DNA of 39,437 nucleotides from Bremia lactucae (taxonomy: Eukaryota > Oomycota > Peronosporomycetes > Peronosporales > Peronosporaceae), in contig NW_027152029.1 in the NCBI RefSeq assembly GCF_004359215.1, positions 655,957 to 695,393 on the forward strand, in the 5' to 3' direction. Under the pieces are notes generated by a model that was not told the origin of the DNA, did not search any database, and saw nothing but the letters and a program-made list of their open reading frames with translations. Below are positions 38,400 through 39,437 of the stretch, piece by piece (the first letter of the stretch is position 1; every line of letters begins with the position of its first letter). Position numbers and translations under genes: made by a program.

Positions 38400-39437
38400 G
38401 AGCACACATCGGTTGGAAAGTCGTTGATAAGGTACATTTGCTTTATGGACAAAATACCCTTTTATCCTATTCTAAAATAATTAACTACTCAAACCCCATT
38501 TCTTATGTATTACAAATGTGGTCGCCGCCAGATATAAATCTGGCGGCCGAAATCTATTTTCAAATTAGCTAGGGTAAGCTTCTCGATTAAATAATTAAAT
38601 AAAGTGCACTTCCCCTTTTGATCTTAAAGCGTTAAGTGCCTTCCTAAGGCTTGCGCATTGATCTGTAAGAGATGGAAGCCTTTCTAAGGGCACTAGTTGC
38701 CACTTGGTTCTACGAACCCCTGAATTCCTTGAGTAAGGATTCATTAAGCCTAAATAGCTTGCACGACTCCCTGAGTTGTTAAACCCATAAGTTCTATAAA
38801 ATTAAGAGATTCTCTGAGTCTAAAAGTCTTCCTCTGACTTTAGCAGCGAGGTAGCCCTGCTACATATTCGTTCGAGCCAATCAAAGCTCGTTGATATAGC
38901 CTAGGGGTAATCCATTAATAACTTAAGGATTATGCATTGGGGGAGGGTTTAACTAGCGAAAGCCTGGGGGTTTAGAGGAATTCAATAATACATATAATAG
39001 GACAGGTATTGCCCCCCACGTCAAACATTTTTGCGGTTCTTCCAGGGTGTGCGTCGCTACAACTCCGCCAACATTAGTACTCGGTCTTCAGTATGCCGCT
39101 TGCTCCATCCCCAAAGCACTTTTATGAGACTCGTGAGGAAGCGGAGGAGGCACTTAAAACGGGTGCGGAGCGAGAAGGTTTGTCAGCGAAAAAATACGCA
39201 CGAAGGCCGACAAAAACCGAAAATCCAGGAAGGTGTGGCTTGCTTGCGCTCATGGTGTGGGCTTAGAAGCAAGGGCTTAAAGATTCGCCCAACGTCAACA
39301 AGGCTTCTTATGTGCTCATAAGCAGTCACTATTCACGTACAGGGGCACCTTCCACTCGTACTGGTAAGTACTAGTTGACCTTACACTAATTACAGTGAAG
39401 GTTAGGTGCCTCGAAGCTTCACACACACAAAGGTATA
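38400..39437 (+). mobile_element. MULE-related repeat, right copy (inverted)
   Basis: Reverse-complement match to 7244-8297 over its whole length with scattered substitutions and small indels, running to the window edge. It holds the conserved hairpin near 38527, the MULE leader block near 38925-38960 and the FAR1-like frame at 39093. A splice-donor-like GGTAAGTA is at about 39362. Confidence 0.8.
39093..39320 (+). pseudogene. FAR1-like N-terminal fragment, frameshifted
   Basis: Begins MPLAPSPKHFYETREEAEEA and EREGLSAKK, homologous to the minus-strand 7363-7593 frame. A one-base deletion within the AAAAAATACG stretch shifts the frame, after which the other frame continues KSRKVWLACAHG. Same fragment of a MULE-type transposase, decayed. 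Confidence 0.55.

Overview
The window looks like nuclear DNA of an oomycete of the Phytophthora / downy-mildew type. The evidence is compact intron-poor genes with short GT-AG introns (60-71 nt), an oomycete-style bZIP protein with a C-terminal START-like domain, and abundant Ty3/gypsy chromoviruses and Mutator-like elements (MULEs). The species cannot be named from sequence alone. I saw no rRNA, tRNA or CRISPR array.

Layout. 1-5640: two broken chromovirus pol regions in series on the + strand, each ending in a chromodomain. 5640-8300: a minus-strand gag-like remnant, a 270-bp LTR-like block and a 1.05-kb MULE-related repeat. 8500-21300: a nest of decayed Ty3/gypsy elements, mostly minus strand. 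It includes a nearly complete but dead pol (9.3-13.4 kb), a deletion derivative present twice around a single N (14.4-20.3 kb), an unknown + strand ORF seen in two copies, and a captured ELMO-domain gene fragment. 21000-21840: a rearranged copy of the LTR/MULE mosaic. 22.1-25.9 kb: a tight housekeeping island of eIF3h, MRT4, ribulose-phosphate 3-epimerase, mitochondrial ribosomal protein S33 and a small basic protein. 26.8-28.8 kb: another chromovirus remnant and its LTR. 28.8-30.6 kb: ribose-5-phosphate isomerase (cut by a second single-N gap) and a TMEM65 homologue. 33.1-34.9 kb: the bZIP-START gene. 35.3-39.4 kb: a solo LTR with a 5-bp target duplication, a MULE transposase pseudogene and an inverted copy of the 7.2-8.3 kb repeat.

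How the genes relate. The host genes serve translation and ribosome assembly (eIF3h, MRT4, MRPS33) and the non-oxidative pentose phosphate pathway (the two enzymes that consume ribulose-5-phosphate lie about 4 kb apart). Several are divergent pairs sharing spacers of about 100-370 bp.

Most unusual signal. Several retrotransposon stretches are packed with perfect short hairpins (stems 6-11, loops 1-11), often inside recognisable protein-coding sequence, while another copy of the same integrase motif lacks them. Second is the intron-containing ELMO fragment inside a repeat. A technical warning: the 2.92-kb tandem duplication around the N at 17351 looks like unmerged contig overlap rather than biology.
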